Positions 55,322 through 63,641 of a DNA stretch of 64,000 nucleotides are shown one piece after another; position 1 is the first letter of the stretch, and each line of letters begins with the position of its first letter. The translations under genes were made by a program, and so were the position numbers. Under the pieces are notes generated by a model. The model had not been told where the DNA came from. It was given only the letters and a program-made list of their open reading frames with translations, and searched no databases. Source of the stretch: Paraburkholderia sp. DHOC27 (GTDB lineage: Bacteria > Pseudomonadota > Gammaproteobacteria > Burkholderiales > Burkholderiaceae); NCBI RefSeq assembly GCF_003429005.1, contig NZ_QVQV01000007.1, positions 434,001-498,000 on the forward strand, in the 5' to 3' direction.

Positions 55322-55416
55322 CGGCTTGTTTTGATCAGGATGACGCAGGCAGCGTCGTAGCACTCATCTGGCTCGACGCAGCGGTGTGACGCGCACTCGT
55401 ACTGCCTGACTCAAAT

Positions 55417-55452
55417 AAAAATGGCGATTCCAATGGAATCGCCATTTTTTTG
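55417..55452. terminator. Bidirectional terminator between glycine-zipper gene and iscX
   Basis: A perfect 15-bp stem (55417-55431 with 55435-55449) with AAT loop, flanked by A and T runs, serves both the plus-strand gene and the end of the isc operon. Confidence 0.88.
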
Positions 55453-55497
55453 CCTTGCGCGCCGCAACGCTAACTCAGCGTCGCAGCTCGGTACCGC

Positions 55498-55695
55498 TCA
55501 ATAATCCGCGTCTTCGATCCACGCTGCCTGAATCGCTTCGAGGATCTTCTCGTTGGAACGGTTCGGGTCGTCATCGAAACCCTCCAGTTCCGTCACCCAG
55601 CGGTGCAGATCGGTGAAGCGCACCTGCTGCGGATCCACGTCCGGATGCTTGTCGGTGAGGGCCATCGCGATGTCTTGCGTGTCGGTCCACTTCAT
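55498..55695 (-). CDS. iscX: IscX (YfhJ) iron-sulfur assembly modulator
   Basis: This 65-residue acidic protein (KWTDTQDIAMALTDKHPDVD, then RFTDLHRWVTELEGF and AWIEDADY) matches IscX across its whole length. It binds IscS and iron and tunes cluster assembly. AGGAG lies before the ATG. It is the last gene of the isc operon, 15 bases after fdx. Confidence 0.96.
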   Translation of the reverse strand: MKWTDTQDIAMALTDKHPDVDPQQVRFTDLHRWVTELEGFDDDPNRSNEKILEAIQAAWIEDADY

Positions 55696-55710
55696 GGCTG
55701 CGCGCTCCTG

Positions 55711-56052
55711 TTAGTGATTTTCCTTCGCGTGATTGATCGAATAACGCGGGATTTCAACGACCAGATCCTGCTCCGCCGGCACCAGGGCCTGGCACGACAG
55801 ACGCGATTCGGGTTCGAGACCCCACGCCTTGTCGAGCAGATCGTCTTCCTCTTCCTCCGACGGCGTGAGCGCAGTGAAGCCCTCACGCACGATCACATGA
55901 CACGTCGTGCACGCACACGACTTCTCGCACGCGTGCTCGATTTCGATGCCGTGGTCCAGCAGATTGTCGCAGATGCTCTTGCCCGGCACAGCATCGATGA
56001 CCGCGCCTTCCGGGCACAGTTCGACGTGGGGCAGTACAACGATTTGAGGCAT
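55711..56052 (-). CDS. fdx: ISC-type [2Fe-2S] ferredoxin
   Basis: This 113-residue adrenodoxin-like ferredoxin has cluster ligands in CEKSCACTTCHV (C-x5-C-x2-C) and a fourth Cys in RLSCQAL. It donates electrons for cluster assembly on IscU. It follows hscA after 122 bases and precedes iscX. Confidence 0.96.
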   Translation of the reverse strand: MPQIVVLPHVELCPEGAVIDAVPGKSICDNLLDHGIEIEHACEKSCACTTCHVIVREGFTALTPSEEEEDDLLDKAWGLEPESRLSCQALVPAEQDLVVEIPRYSINHAKENH

Positions 56053-56174
56053 ACGGATTCCGTTCGGTCTGGGGCGCGGCAGCGGTCTTGCGGGCTGCCT
56101 GCCATTTTACTGGCGGCGCGCGCTTTGTGACGCGCACCGCGTGTTTCGTTGCAGGGAAGTGCCGGCGCGACGAA

Positions 56175-58046
56175 TCAGATCTCGTCGAGCTTGCGCCCGG
56201 CGAGCGCGCGGCGGATACCCTTGTTCATGCGCCGGGCGGCGAATTCATCGGTGCCTTCGGCGAGCGTTTTGGTGGCGGCTTCGATAGCGTCGGCGTCGCT
56301 GCTTTGCGCCACTTCGCGCAACGCGGTGACGAGCGCATCGAGCGCGGCACGTTCGTCGTCGTCGAGCAGTTCGGCGTCGGCGGCAAGCGCGGCATCCGTG
56401 GCTTCGATCAGGCGTTGCGCTTCCACCTGGGCTTCGCGCAGCGCGCGCGCCCGCATGTCCACTTCGGCCGTCGTGAAGCTGTCTTCCAGCATCTTCGCGA
56501 TATCGTCGTCGGCGAGACCGTACGACGGTTTCACCACCACCGATGCTTCCACGCCCGACAGTTGCTCACGCGCGAACACCGACAACAGCCCATCCGCGTC
56601 GACCTGATACGTCACGCGGATACGCGCGGCGCCGGCGGCCATCGGCGGAATGCCGCGCAGTTCGAAACGCGCGAGCGAGCGGCAGTCGCTCACCAGTTCG
56701 CGTTCGCCCTGCACGACGTGGATCGCCATCGCCGTCTGGCCGTCCTTGAAGGTCGTGAAATCCTGCGCGCGCGCAACCGGAATAGTCGAATTACGCGGGA
56801 TGATCTTCTCGGTCAGGCCGCCCATCGTCTCGACGCCGAGCGAAAGCGGGATCACATCGAGTAGCAGCCAGTCGTCACCCTCGCCGCCGCGGTTGCCGGC
56901 CAGCAGATCGGCCTGAATGGCCGCGCCGAGCGCGACCACCTGGTCGGGATTGAGATTGGTCAGGGGCGGCTGGCCAAACAGCTTTTCGACCGCACGCCGC
57001 ACCACCGGCATACGCGTCGCGCCGCCCACCAGCACCACACCCTTGATTTCTTTGGTCGTGACCTTGGCGTCGCGCAGCGCTTTCTTGGTCGGCCCAAGCG
57101 TGCGTTGCACGAGTTCCTGCGTGATCTTTTCGAAGGTGACGTCGTCGATGATCAGATCAAGTTGCGCGCCATTCGAAAGCGTTGCAACGAGCCTGGCCTG
57201 CGGCCCGTCCGACAGCGCTTCCTTGGCAACGCGCACGCTATCCAGCAGCAGGCGCACGTCTTCCGCGGCGAGCGATTGCGGTGCGATGCCGGCCTCTTCC
57301 AGCACGTGACGGTACAGCGAATGGTCGAAGTCGTCGCCACCGAGCGCCGAGTCGCCGCCTGCCGCGAGCACTTCGAACACGCCTTTGGTGAGCTTCAGGA
57401 TGGACAGGTCGAAAGTGCCGCCGCCGAGGTCGTACACGGCGTACAGGCCTTCCGAACCGTTATCGAGTCCGTAGGCGATGGCGGCTGCCGTGGGTTCGTT
57501 GAGCAGACGCAGCACGTTCAGGCCCGCCAGACGCGCGGCGTCCTTGGTAGCCTGGCGCTGCGCTTCGTCGAAATACGCGGGCACGGTGATGACGGCGCCG
57601 ACCAGATCGTCGCCGAGCGTGTCTTCCGCGCGCTGGCGCAGCGTGGCCAGAATTTCCGCTGACACTTCGACCGGGCTTTTCACGCCGTCGACGGTGCGAA
57701 TCTGCACCATGCCTGGCGCGTCGATGAAGTCGTACGGCGCGTTCTCGGCGCCTTCCACCTCGCTCTTGCCACGGCCCATGAAGCGCTTGACGGAGACGAT
57801 CGTGTTGCGCGGATCCGTCGCCGCTTCGGCCTTGGCCGTGCGGCCGATGCGGCGTCCACCCTTTTCAAGGTAACGCACCACCGAAGGCAGCAGCACATGG
57901 CCGTCCGCGTCGGGCAGCACGTCGGGGACGCCGCTGCGCACCGCGGCGACGAGGGAGTTGGTGGTGCCGAGATCGATGCCGACCGCGAGGCGCCGCTGAT
58001 GCGGCGCGGGCGCCATGCCGGGTTCGGAGATTTGCAGTAAAGCCAT
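56175..58046 (-). CDS. hscA: HscA Hsp70-type chaperone for Fe-S transfer
   Basis: This 623-residue chaperone begins ALLQISEPGMAPAPHQRRLAVGIDLGTTNSLV. The ATPase domain has GIDLGTTNS and VYDLGGGTFDLSIL, and the substrate domain begins after VIPLSLGVETMGG. HscA with HscB releases clusters from IscU. The frame is open 184 codons upstream over hscB, but only the ATG at 58046 gives the family N-terminus. It lies 185 bases after hscB in the isc operon. Confidence 0.96.
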   Translation of the reverse strand: MALLQISEPGMAPAPHQRRLAVGIDLGTTNSLVAAVRSGVPDVLPDADGHVLLPSVVRYLEKGGRRIGRTAKAEAATDPRNTIVSVKRFMGRGKSEVEGAENAPYDFIDAPGMVQIRTVDGVKSPVEVSAEILATLRQRAEDTLGDDLVGAVITVPAYFDEAQRQATKDAARLAGLNVLRLLNEPTAAAIAYGLDNGSEGLYAVYDLGGGTFDLSILKLTKGVFEVLAAGGDSALGGDDFDHSLYRHVLEEAGIAPQSLAAEDVRLLLDSVRVAKEALSDGPQARLVATLSNGAQLDLIIDDVTFEKITQELVQRTLGPTKKALRDAKVTTKEIKGVVLVGGATRMPVVRRAVEKLFGQPPLTNLNPDQVVALGAAIQADLLAGNRGGEGDDWLLLDVIPLSLGVETMGGLTEKIIPRNSTIPVARAQDFTTFKDGQTAMAIHVVQGERELVSDCRSLARFELRGIPPMAAGAARIRVTYQVDADGLLSVFAREQLSGVEASVVVKPSYGLADDDIAKMLEDSFTTAEVDMRARALREAQVEAQRLIEATDAALAADAELLDDDERAALDALVTALREVAQSSDADAIEAATKTLAEGTDEFAARRMNKGIRRALAGRKLDEI

Positions 58047-58231
58047 CTTGATCTTCTTCTGGGACCGTACGATCCCGTCCTGAATGGTTCGCGTTGCTGG
58101 GTTGCTGCCGCTTTTACTCTGCTGGTGCGTTGCTTGTGCGTTGCTTCTGCTCTGCGTGTGCGTTTTGCGCTGCTCACACCGTGAACGCATCGAGCGTCCA
58201 CCGCGTGACAGACTGCGGCACGCCGACGTTG

Positions 58232-58780
58232 CTAATTCTCGAGCCGTTCGATCTGCGCGCCGATTTCCGACGCCACCCGTTCGATGAACATCAGTTGCCG
58301 CACGGCCTCGCCCGCTGCCTGATTCGCACCGCTGTCGAGCAGTGCGGCGAGCTTCGTGAAGCGTACCTGTTCTTCGTCGCGCAGGTCGGTAAGCAGTGCA
58401 TCGAGCGCGTCGACATTCTTCGCCGCCGCGGCGTCTTCGATACTCTCGCGCCATTCCATCTGCTGCATCAGGAACGCCGGCTCCATCGCCGTGTTGTTCT
58501 CCGCGCCCACGTCGATTCCGCGCAGCTTCAGCAGATACGTGGCGCGCTTCAACGGATCGCGCAAGGTCTGGTACGCCTCGTTGGCGCGCGTCGCCCACTG
58601 CATGGCGACACGCTTTTGCGCGTCGCCTGCCGCGGCGAAGCGGTCAGGGTGAACCTGCGATTGCACCGTGCGATACGCGTGATCGAGCGCGCTCGCGTCC
58701 AGCGTGTATTGCGTCGGCAAACCGAACAGGTCGAAGTGGCTGTCGTTCAGCGAGGCCATCAAATGAGGTTGTCCGTTCAA
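58232..58780 (-). CDS. hscB: HscB J-domain co-chaperone
   Basis: This 182-residue protein has an N-terminal J domain with HPD in QSQVHPDRFAAAG and DHAYRTVQ. The C-terminal three-helix region with TYLLKLRG and MEWRE binds IscU. The start may be seven codons later at MASLNDSHFDLF (58759). It lies downstream of iscA, after an internal terminator at 58831-58857. Confidence 0.94.
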   Translation of the reverse strand: MNGQPHLMASLNDSHFDLFGLPTQYTLDASALDHAYRTVQSQVHPDRFAAAGDAQKRVAMQWATRANEAYQTLRDPLKRATYLLKLRGIDVGAENNTAMEPAFLMQQMEWRESIEDAAAAKNVDALDALLTDLRDEEQVRFTKLAALLDSGANQAAGEAVRQLMFIERVASEIGAQIERLEN

Positions 58781-58830
58781 GGGGTACGTCTACGGTGACC
58801 GGAAGATCGCAGCAGACGTGACGTCAAATT

Positions 58831-58857
58831 AAAAAGGCGGCACGCGCCGCCTTTTTT
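58831..58857 (-). terminator. Internal terminator of the isc operon (after iscA)
   Basis: A GGCGGC/GCCGCC stem with an ACGC loop is extended by A/T pairs and followed on the minus strand by TTTTTAATTT. It lies 25-51 bases after the iscA stop and before hscB, so it should reduce hscBA-fdx-iscX expression relative to iscRSUA. Confidence 0.75.
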
Positions 58858-58881
58858 CCGCTTCGCGCGGACTGAACCCGG

Positions 58882-59205
58882 TCAGACGCGGAACGACTCG
58901 CCGCAGCCGCACTCGTCCTTCACGTTCGGGTTGTTGAACTTGAAGCCTTCGTTCAGCCCTTCCCGTGCGAAATCGAGTTCCGTGCCGTCGATGTAGGCGA
59001 GGCTCTTCGGATCGACAATGATCTTCACGCCGTTGCAGTCGAACACCTGATCTTCCGGCGCGAGTTCATCCACGTATTCGAGCTTGTAGGCGAGTCCCGA
59101 GCACCCCGTCGTACGCACGCCGAGGCGCAGGCCCACGCCTTTGCCGCGGCGGACCAGGTACTTCTGAACGTGCTGTGCTGCCTTTTCGGTCAACGTAATT
59201 GCCAT
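58882..59205 (-). CDS. iscA: IscA A-type Fe-S carrier
   Basis: This 107-residue protein has the three A-type cysteines in TTGCSGLAY and the C-terminal CGCGESF. It carries or delivers Fe-S clusters. The frame is open to 59298 over the end of iscU, but MAITLTEKAAQHV at 59205 is the family start. It follows iscU by 19 bases. Confidence 0.96.
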   Translation of the reverse strand: MAITLTEKAAQHVQKYLVRRGKGVGLRLGVRTTGCSGLAYKLEYVDELAPEDQVFDCNGVKIIVDPKSLAYIDGTELDFAREGLNEGFKFNNPNVKDECGCGESFRV

Positions 59206-59224
59206 AGCGTTTCTCAGTGCAACC

Positions 59225-59650
59225 TTAAGCGGCGTGCTGCTTTTCGCCTGCTTGCGCCACGTCAGCGGCACCGCCGTGACGTTGCTTGTAGTCTGCAACC
59301 GCTGCCTTGATCGCGTCTTCCGCGAGGATCGAGCAGTGGATCTTGACCGGCGGCAGCGCGAGTTCTTCAGCGATCTGCGTGTTCTTGATGGACATGGCCT
59401 GGTCGAGCGTCTTGCCCTTTACCCATTCGGTGACGAGCGAGCTCGATGCGATAGCCGAACCGCAACCGTAGGTCTTGAACTTCGCGTCTTCGATGATGCC
59501 GTCCGCACCCACGCGGATCTGCAGCTTCATCACGTCGCCGCAAGCCGGCGCGCCGACCATGCCGGTACCCACGGCGTCGTCGTCCTTCGCGAACGAACCG
59601 ACGTTGCGCGGATTTTCGTAATGGTCCAGAACCTTTTCGCTATAAGCCAT
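59225..59650 (-). CDS. iscU: IscU Fe-S scaffold
   Basis: This 141-residue scaffold has the three cluster cysteines in PACGDVMKL, YGCGSAIASSS and KIHCSILAED, and the LPPVK motif recognised by HscA. A short extra tail (GGAADVAQAGEKQHAA) follows the usual end. AAGGAG lies before the ATG. iscS lies upstream across a 107-base gap with a hairpin. Confidence 0.97.
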   Translation of the reverse strand: MAYSEKVLDHYENPRNVGSFAKDDDAVGTGMVGAPACGDVMKLQIRVGADGIIEDAKFKTYGCGSAIASSSLVTEWVKGKTLDQAMSIKNTQIAEELALPPVKIHCSILAEDAIKAAVADYKQRHGGAADVAQAGEKQHAA

Positions 59651-59718
59651 GATTACACTCCTTGATTCGTTTCAACCTGCATTCGGTGCGAAGTTTCGCT
59701 CGGTATTTCGTTCAGCGG

Positions 59719-59740
59719 GGCGCTGCATCTTTGCAGCGCC
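59719..59740. other. Hairpin between iscS and iscU
   Basis: A perfect 9-bp stem (GGCGCTGCA with TGCAGCGCC) and four-base loop lie just after the iscS stop. No T-run follows, so processing or stability is more likely than termination. Confidence 0.55.
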
Positions 59741-59757
59741 AGGCGACTCATTGCAAC

Positions 59758-60981
59758 TTAGTGCGCCGCCCACTGGATGGTCGAAATATCGATCCCGTCC
59801 TTGTACATTTCCCACAGCGGCGACAGATCGCGCAGCTTCGAAATCTTGTTCTTCAGCAGGTTGATGACGTAATCGACGTCCTGCTCCGTCGTGAAGCGAC
59901 CCACCGTGAAGCGGATCGAGCTGTGCGCCAGTTCGTCGTTGCGGCCGAGGGCGCGCAGCACATACGAAGGCTCCAGCGAGGCCGACGTGCACGCCGAACC
60001 CGACGACACCGCGACATCCTTCACCGCCATGATCAGCGACTCGCCTTCGACGAAGTTGAAGCTGATGTTCAGGTTGTGCGGCACACGCTTTTCCATGTCG
60101 CCGTTCACATAGGTTTCTTCCATTTCCGACAGGCCGCGCAGCAGACGGTCGCGCAGCATGCGGATACGCTCGTTTTCCGTGGCCATTTCTTCGCGGGCAA
60201 TGCGGAAAGCCTCACCCATGCCGACGATCTGATGCGTGGCCAGCGTGCCCGAACGCATGCCGCGCTCGTGACCACCGCCGTGCATCTGCGCTTCGATGCG
60301 CACGCGCGGCTTGCGGCGTACGTACAGCGCGCCGATGCCCTTCGGGCCATACGTCTTGTGCGCCGAGAACGACATCAGGTCGACCTTCAGCTTCTGCAGG
60401 TCGATCTCGATCTTGCCGGTAGCCTGGGCGGCGTCGACGTGGAAAATGATGCCCTTTTCGCGGCAGATTTCGCCGATCGTCTCGATGTCCTGGATCACGC
60501 CGATTTCGTTATTCACCGACATGACCGACACCAGAATCGTATCGGGACGCAATGCAGCCTTGAACACGTCGAGGTCGATCAGGCCGTCGTCCTTGACGTC
60601 CAGATACGTGACTTCATAGCCTTCGCGCTCGAGCTCGCGGCAGGTGTCGAGCACGGCCTTGTGCTCAGTTTTCACCGTGATGATGTGCTTGCCCTTGCTC
60701 TTGTAGAAGTGCGCGGCACCCTTGATGGCGAGGTTGTCCGACTCCGTGGCGCCCGAGGTCCAGATGATTTCGCGCGGATCGGCGTTGACGAGCGCAGCGA
60801 CGTTTTCGCGCGCTTCCTCGACCGCACGTTCCGCGTCCCAGCCATACGAGTGGCTACGCGATGCGGGGTTGCCGAACTGCTCACGCAGGTACGGAATCAT
60901 CTTGTCCACCACGCGCGGGTCGACCGGAGTCGTGGCGCTGTAGTCCATGTAAATGGGCAGGTGGGGAATGTCGTTGTTCAT
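59758..60981 (-). CDS. iscS: IscS cysteine desulfurase
   Basis: This 407-residue PLP enzyme removes sulfur from cysteine for Fe-S and thiolation pathways. It begins NNDIPHLPIYMDYSATTPVD, with the PLP lysine in SFSAHKTYGPKG and the catalytic Cys loop SSGSACTSASLEPS. An ATG seven codons earlier is non-conserved. It follows iscR by 106 bases. Confidence 0.98.
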   Translation of the reverse strand: MNNDIPHLPIYMDYSATTPVDPRVVDKMIPYLREQFGNPASRSHSYGWDAERAVEEARENVAALVNADPREIIWTSGATESDNLAIKGAAHFYKSKGKHIITVKTEHKAVLDTCRELEREGYEVTYLDVKDDGLIDLDVFKAALRPDTILVSVMSVNNEIGVIQDIETIGEICREKGIIFHVDAAQATGKIEIDLQKLKVDLMSFSAHKTYGPKGIGALYVRRKPRVRIEAQMHGGGHERGMRSGTLATHQIVGMGEAFRIAREEMATENERIRMLRDRLLRGLSEMEETYVNGDMEKRVPHNLNISFNFVEGESLIMAVKDVAVSSGSACTSASLEPSYVLRALGRNDELAHSSIRFTVGRFTTEQDVDYVINLLKNKISKLRDLSPLWEMYKDGIDISTIQWAAH

Positions 60982-61087
60982 GAATCGCTCCGGGGACATC
61001 ATTGCTCTGGCTTAACGTTCTTCAGGATTTGCGTCCGGGCGCGCCGCTAGACCACGGCGCTTCGCCACTGCGACGCCTTTCGAACCC

Positions 61088-61618
61088 TCAGGAACCGGCC
61101 ATGTTAAAAACGGAATTGGGCCCTAGCGGCGCCACGCGGGTCGGCTCGACCACGGGCGGCTCGCTGCGGCGGTCGCGCAGCACAGCCGGCGCGCCTTCAC
61201 GCGAGCGTTGCTGATCGACCAGATCCTTGAGGGACACGGAATCCAGATACTCGACCATCTTCTGGTTGAGCGTGGACCACAGTTCGTGCGTCATGCAGTG
61301 GCCGTCGTGCTGCTTGGTGCCTTCGCACGTGCCCTTGCCGCCGCATTGCGTGGCATCGAGCGGCTCGTCGACGGCGATGATGATGTCCGCGACAGTCACG
61401 TTCTCGGCACGGCGGGCCAGATTGTAGCCACCACCGGGCCCGCGCACGGACTCGACGATCTCATGACGGCGCAGCTTGCCGAACAACTGCTCAAGATAAG
61501 ACAGGGAAATATGCTGGCGCTGGCTGATACCCGCAAGCGTCACCGGGCCCTGCTCCTGGCGCAGCGCCAGGTCAATCATCGCCGTGACGGCGAAACGGCC
61601 TTTCGTGGTGAGTCTCAT
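61088..61618 (-). CDS. iscR: IscR Fe-S-responsive repressor
   Basis: This 176-residue Rrf2-family regulator has a winged-helix domain (RLTTKGRFAVTAMIDLAL, ISLSYLEQLFGKLR) and cluster ligands in CGGKGTCEGTKQHDGHCMTH. The spacing C-x5-C-x9-C-x2-H is longer between Cys 2 and 3 than the E. coli C-x5-C-x5-C-x2-H. It represses the isc operon when it holds a [2Fe-2S] cluster. The start at 61618 gives the family N-terminus; two IscR-like boxes sit in its promoter. Confidence 0.97.
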   Translation of the reverse strand: MRLTTKGRFAVTAMIDLALRQEQGPVTLAGISQRQHISLSYLEQLFGKLRRHEIVESVRGPGGGYNLARRAENVTVADIIIAVDEPLDATQCGGKGTCEGTKQHDGHCMTHELWSTLNQKMVEYLDSVSLKDLVDQQRSREGAPAVLRDRRSEPPVVEPTRVAPLGPNSVFNMAGS

Positions 61619-61635
61619 GATGTATGGGGGTCGCA

Positions 61636-61660
61636 ATTCTCGACAAGTTTTGTCAAGTAT
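61636..61660 (-). promoter_or_regulatory. iscR: Second IscR-type box at the -10/start region
   Basis: A 25-base imperfect palindrome (minus strand ATACTTGAC...GTCGAGAAT) agrees with the type 1 IscR consensus at about 21 positions. It overlaps the -10 of the iscR promoter. Confidence 0.6.
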
Positions 61661-61683
61661 AAATACATGAGCGATTTAGTCAA
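61656..61683 (-). promoter_or_regulatory. iscR: iscR sigma-70 promoter
   Basis: On the minus strand TTGACT (61678-61683) and TATACT (61656-61661) are spaced 16 bases, about 38 bases before the iscR ATG. Both hexamers lie in IscR-like boxes. Confidence 0.8.
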
Positions 61684-61687
61684 GTAT
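61663..61687 (-). promoter_or_regulatory. iscR: Primary IscR type 1 box over the -35
   Basis: The minus-strand sequence ATACTTGACTAAAT followed by CGCTCATGTAT matches about 22 of 25 positions of the E. coli type 1 IscR consensus, with a perfect first half-site. It covers the -35 hexamer, so binding should block the promoter. Confidence 0.75.
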
Positions 61688-61746
61688 CCCTGACGCGAAT
61701 TGGGTCATTTGCTTAATTAGCTGAGCGCCCGGATCACGCGTTCCGC

Positions 61747-62244
61747 TCACCGCGCCAACTGCGGATGCAACACGGCGAGCAGACCGCGGCAGGCGGCCTC
61801 GCATTGGTCCAGCACCTGCTCGAATCCCGCCACACCGCCAAAATACGGATCGGCGACTTCCCGCTCGCCTGCCCAGCGCTGGTCGGATTCCGGCACGAAT
61901 TCCATCAGCAGGCGAAGTTTGTCGCGCTGTGATGGCGGACAAAGCTTGCCCAGATTGGCGAGATTCGCGTCGTCCATCGCAATCAGCAGGTCGAAACGCT
62001 CGAAGTCCGGCGCCGCGATCTGGCGGCCACGCAAATCCGACAGATCGTAGCCGCGCCGGGCGGCCGCACGCTGCGCACGCTCGTCGGGTGGCTGACCGAT
62101 GTGCCAGTCGCCGGTGCCGGCAGAATCTACCGCGATACGCCCGTCCAGCTTTGCCTCGCTAATCTGATGCCGCATCACCGCCTCGGCAGTCGGGGAACGA
62201 CAGATGTTCCCGAGACAGACAAAGCAGATGGAGATGGTTTTCAT
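61747..62244 (-). CDS. Low-molecular-weight protein-tyrosine phosphatase
   Basis: This 165-residue phosphatase has the P-loop VCLGNICRSPTAEAV (C-x5-R-S) at about residues 9-23 and the general-acid Asp in VADPYFGG. The frame is open to 62301, but MKTISICFVCLGNI is the family start. It lies just upstream of iscR, a common betaproteobacterial neighbour, but the isc operon has its own promoter. TATAAT at 62293-62298 (minus) is a possible -10. Substrate is unknown. Confidence 0.93.
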   Translation of the reverse strand: MKTISICFVCLGNICRSPTAEAVMRHQISEAKLDGRIAVDSAGTGDWHIGQPPDERAQRAAARRGYDLSDLRGRQIAAPDFERFDLLIAMDDANLANLGKLCPPSQRDKLRLLMEFVPESDQRWAGEREVADPYFGGVAGFEQVLDQCEAACRGLLAVLHPQLAR

Positions 62245-62555
62245 CACAGGCTCAAAATGGGCAACCGGCGGTCGCCAGCGTAGCGTGCCGCGATTATACA
62301 AAGGGTGCGAAATTCACGCCGACGGGGTGCCAGGTGGATCCGGCGCCCTTGGGCGGCCTCAGACTCTTGCGCCTGGTTCCCACTCTCCGTTCTCTCGCCT
62401 TGGTGTGCGGTGATGGCTTCGGAGGCACGCTTAAGATTTGCCGTTTGCCGGTCTTTTCAAACACTCGATTAACCGCGCATCGCCTCGTACTACGCCTGCA
62501 GCTCGGCGAACTGCGTGTCAGGCCAGATAAAACTCATCCTATACAACCGCTTGCT
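62245..62555. other. 311-base intergenic region upstream of the phosphatase
   Basis: Apart from the minus-strand TATAAT at 62293-62298 nothing definite is seen; no gene or terminator is recognised. Confidence 0.35.
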
Positions 62556-62795
62556 TCAGGACACTTCCGCTGCCGACATGGTTGCCACGCCGTGCACGTG
62601 CTTCACCGGCATGGCGGCGTTGCCGTCCACCAGCCCATAGGACACCGCGCGCGCCAGTTCCGCGCTCAATTGATCCGCGCCAAGGGGCGGCTGGGCGATC
62701 CGCGACGCGGTTTCGCTTCCCACATACAAACAGGCAGCCGCTGCAAGCGGCACAAACACGGCCAATGGCCAATACATCGATATTTTCATTTTCAT
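62556..62795 (-). CDS. Small membrane-anchored or exported protein, unknown
   Basis: This 79-residue protein begins KMKISMYWPLAVFVPLAAAACLYVG, one hydrophobic segment that can be a membrane anchor or an uncleaved signal. It is followed by about 50 polar residues (LGADQLSAELARAVSYGLVDGN, ending HVHGVATMSAAEVS). The frame is open to 62888, but the start with GGAAGAGAG upstream gives a cleaner N-terminus. I recognise no family. It is isolated, divergent from the Gly-rich lipoprotein gene. Confidence 0.5.
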   Translation of the reverse strand: MKMKISMYWPLAVFVPLAAAACLYVGSETASRIAQPPLGADQLSAELARAVSYGLVDGNAAMPVKHVHGVATMSAAEVS

Positions 62796-62961
62796 GATGT
62801 CGCTCTCTTCCGGTAGAGGCACCGGTGGATCAATACCCACTATGCCCAGTCGAAATGATATAGAGATAATCAATCGGGAAAAACCCATCCCCGTGCGACA
62901 CAGCGTTGCATGAATGAAAACAGTGGGCCCGCAACGCCCGTAGAACGGGGCCGCGCGAACC

Positions 62962-62990
62962 TTGAACGTCCGGCATGGAATGCTTACAAA
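62962..62990 (+). promoter_or_regulatory. Candidate promoter of the Gly-rich lipoprotein
   Basis: TTGAAC (62962-62967) and TACAAA (62985-62990) are separated by 17 bases, 75 bases before the ATG. Confidence 0.4.
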
Positions 62991-63065
62991 CTTCTACAAA
63001 CATTCTTTCTACGCGCCTGCACAATAGCGGTTCGACAAGAAACGCCGCACGGCGCAGCCTGATCC

Positions 63066-63593
63066 ATGCCCAGAATCCAACGCATCATTCCTGTTTTTGT
63101 GTCCATTCTCGCCACCACGGCCCTCCTCGGTGGCTGCGCGGTCTATCCGGACGCCGGCCCTGGCTACGGCGGCGCATATGGCGGTGGCTACGGCGGCGGC
63201 TATTACGGCGACAGCGGGCCGGTGGTCGTGCAGCCGTCGGTTTCGGTTGGCTTTGGCAGCTATTCCGGCCCGGGCTATTACGATCAGCGCGGCTCGCGGG
63301 GTGGTTACGGTTCCGGCTATCACGGGCAGCCGCCGCAGCGCGGAGATGACCGGCCGTCGTGGTCGCACAATGGATCAGGCGGCGGACCCGGCAACGGGGG
63401 CGGCCGTGGACCGCAAAACGGTCCGCAAAATGCGCCGCCACCCCAGCGCGGCGCGTCGGGCTACCCGCCGAGCGCGGGTAGCGGGCAACATCCAGGCGCC
63501 CCACAGCAGCAACCCAGCCGCAGCGGCGGCCAGGGCGGCTCCCGCTATGGCGACGGCCGCAGCGCCCAAAACGGCTACGGCAACAATCACTAG
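63066..63593 (+). CDS. Gly/Pro/Tyr-rich lipoprotein
   Basis: This 175-residue protein has a signal sequence ending in the lipobox LLGGC (Cys24). It is followed by low-complexity Gly/Tyr repeats (GGAYGGGYGGGYYGD), a short VVVQPSVSVGFGSY segment and a Gly/Pro/Gln/Arg-rich tail. The hydrophobic VVVQPSVSVGFG part resembles the core of small YXWD/DUF-type lipoproteins but I do not assign a family. It is probably an outer-membrane lipoprotein; a LolCD route is available from this window. Confidence 0.7.
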   Translation: MPRIQRIIPVFVSILATTALLGGCAVYPDAGPGYGGAYGGGYGGGYYGDSGPVVVQPSVSVGFGSYSGPGYYDQRGSRGGYGSGYHGQPPQRGDDRPSWSHNGSGGGPGNGGGRGPQNGPQNAPPPQRGASGYPPSAGSGQHPGAPQQQPSRSGGQGGSRYGDGRSAQNGYGNNH

Positions 63594-63641
63594 CAAGGCG
63601 GAGGGCGATGGCATGCAGACGCACGCCATCGCCATGCTCTA

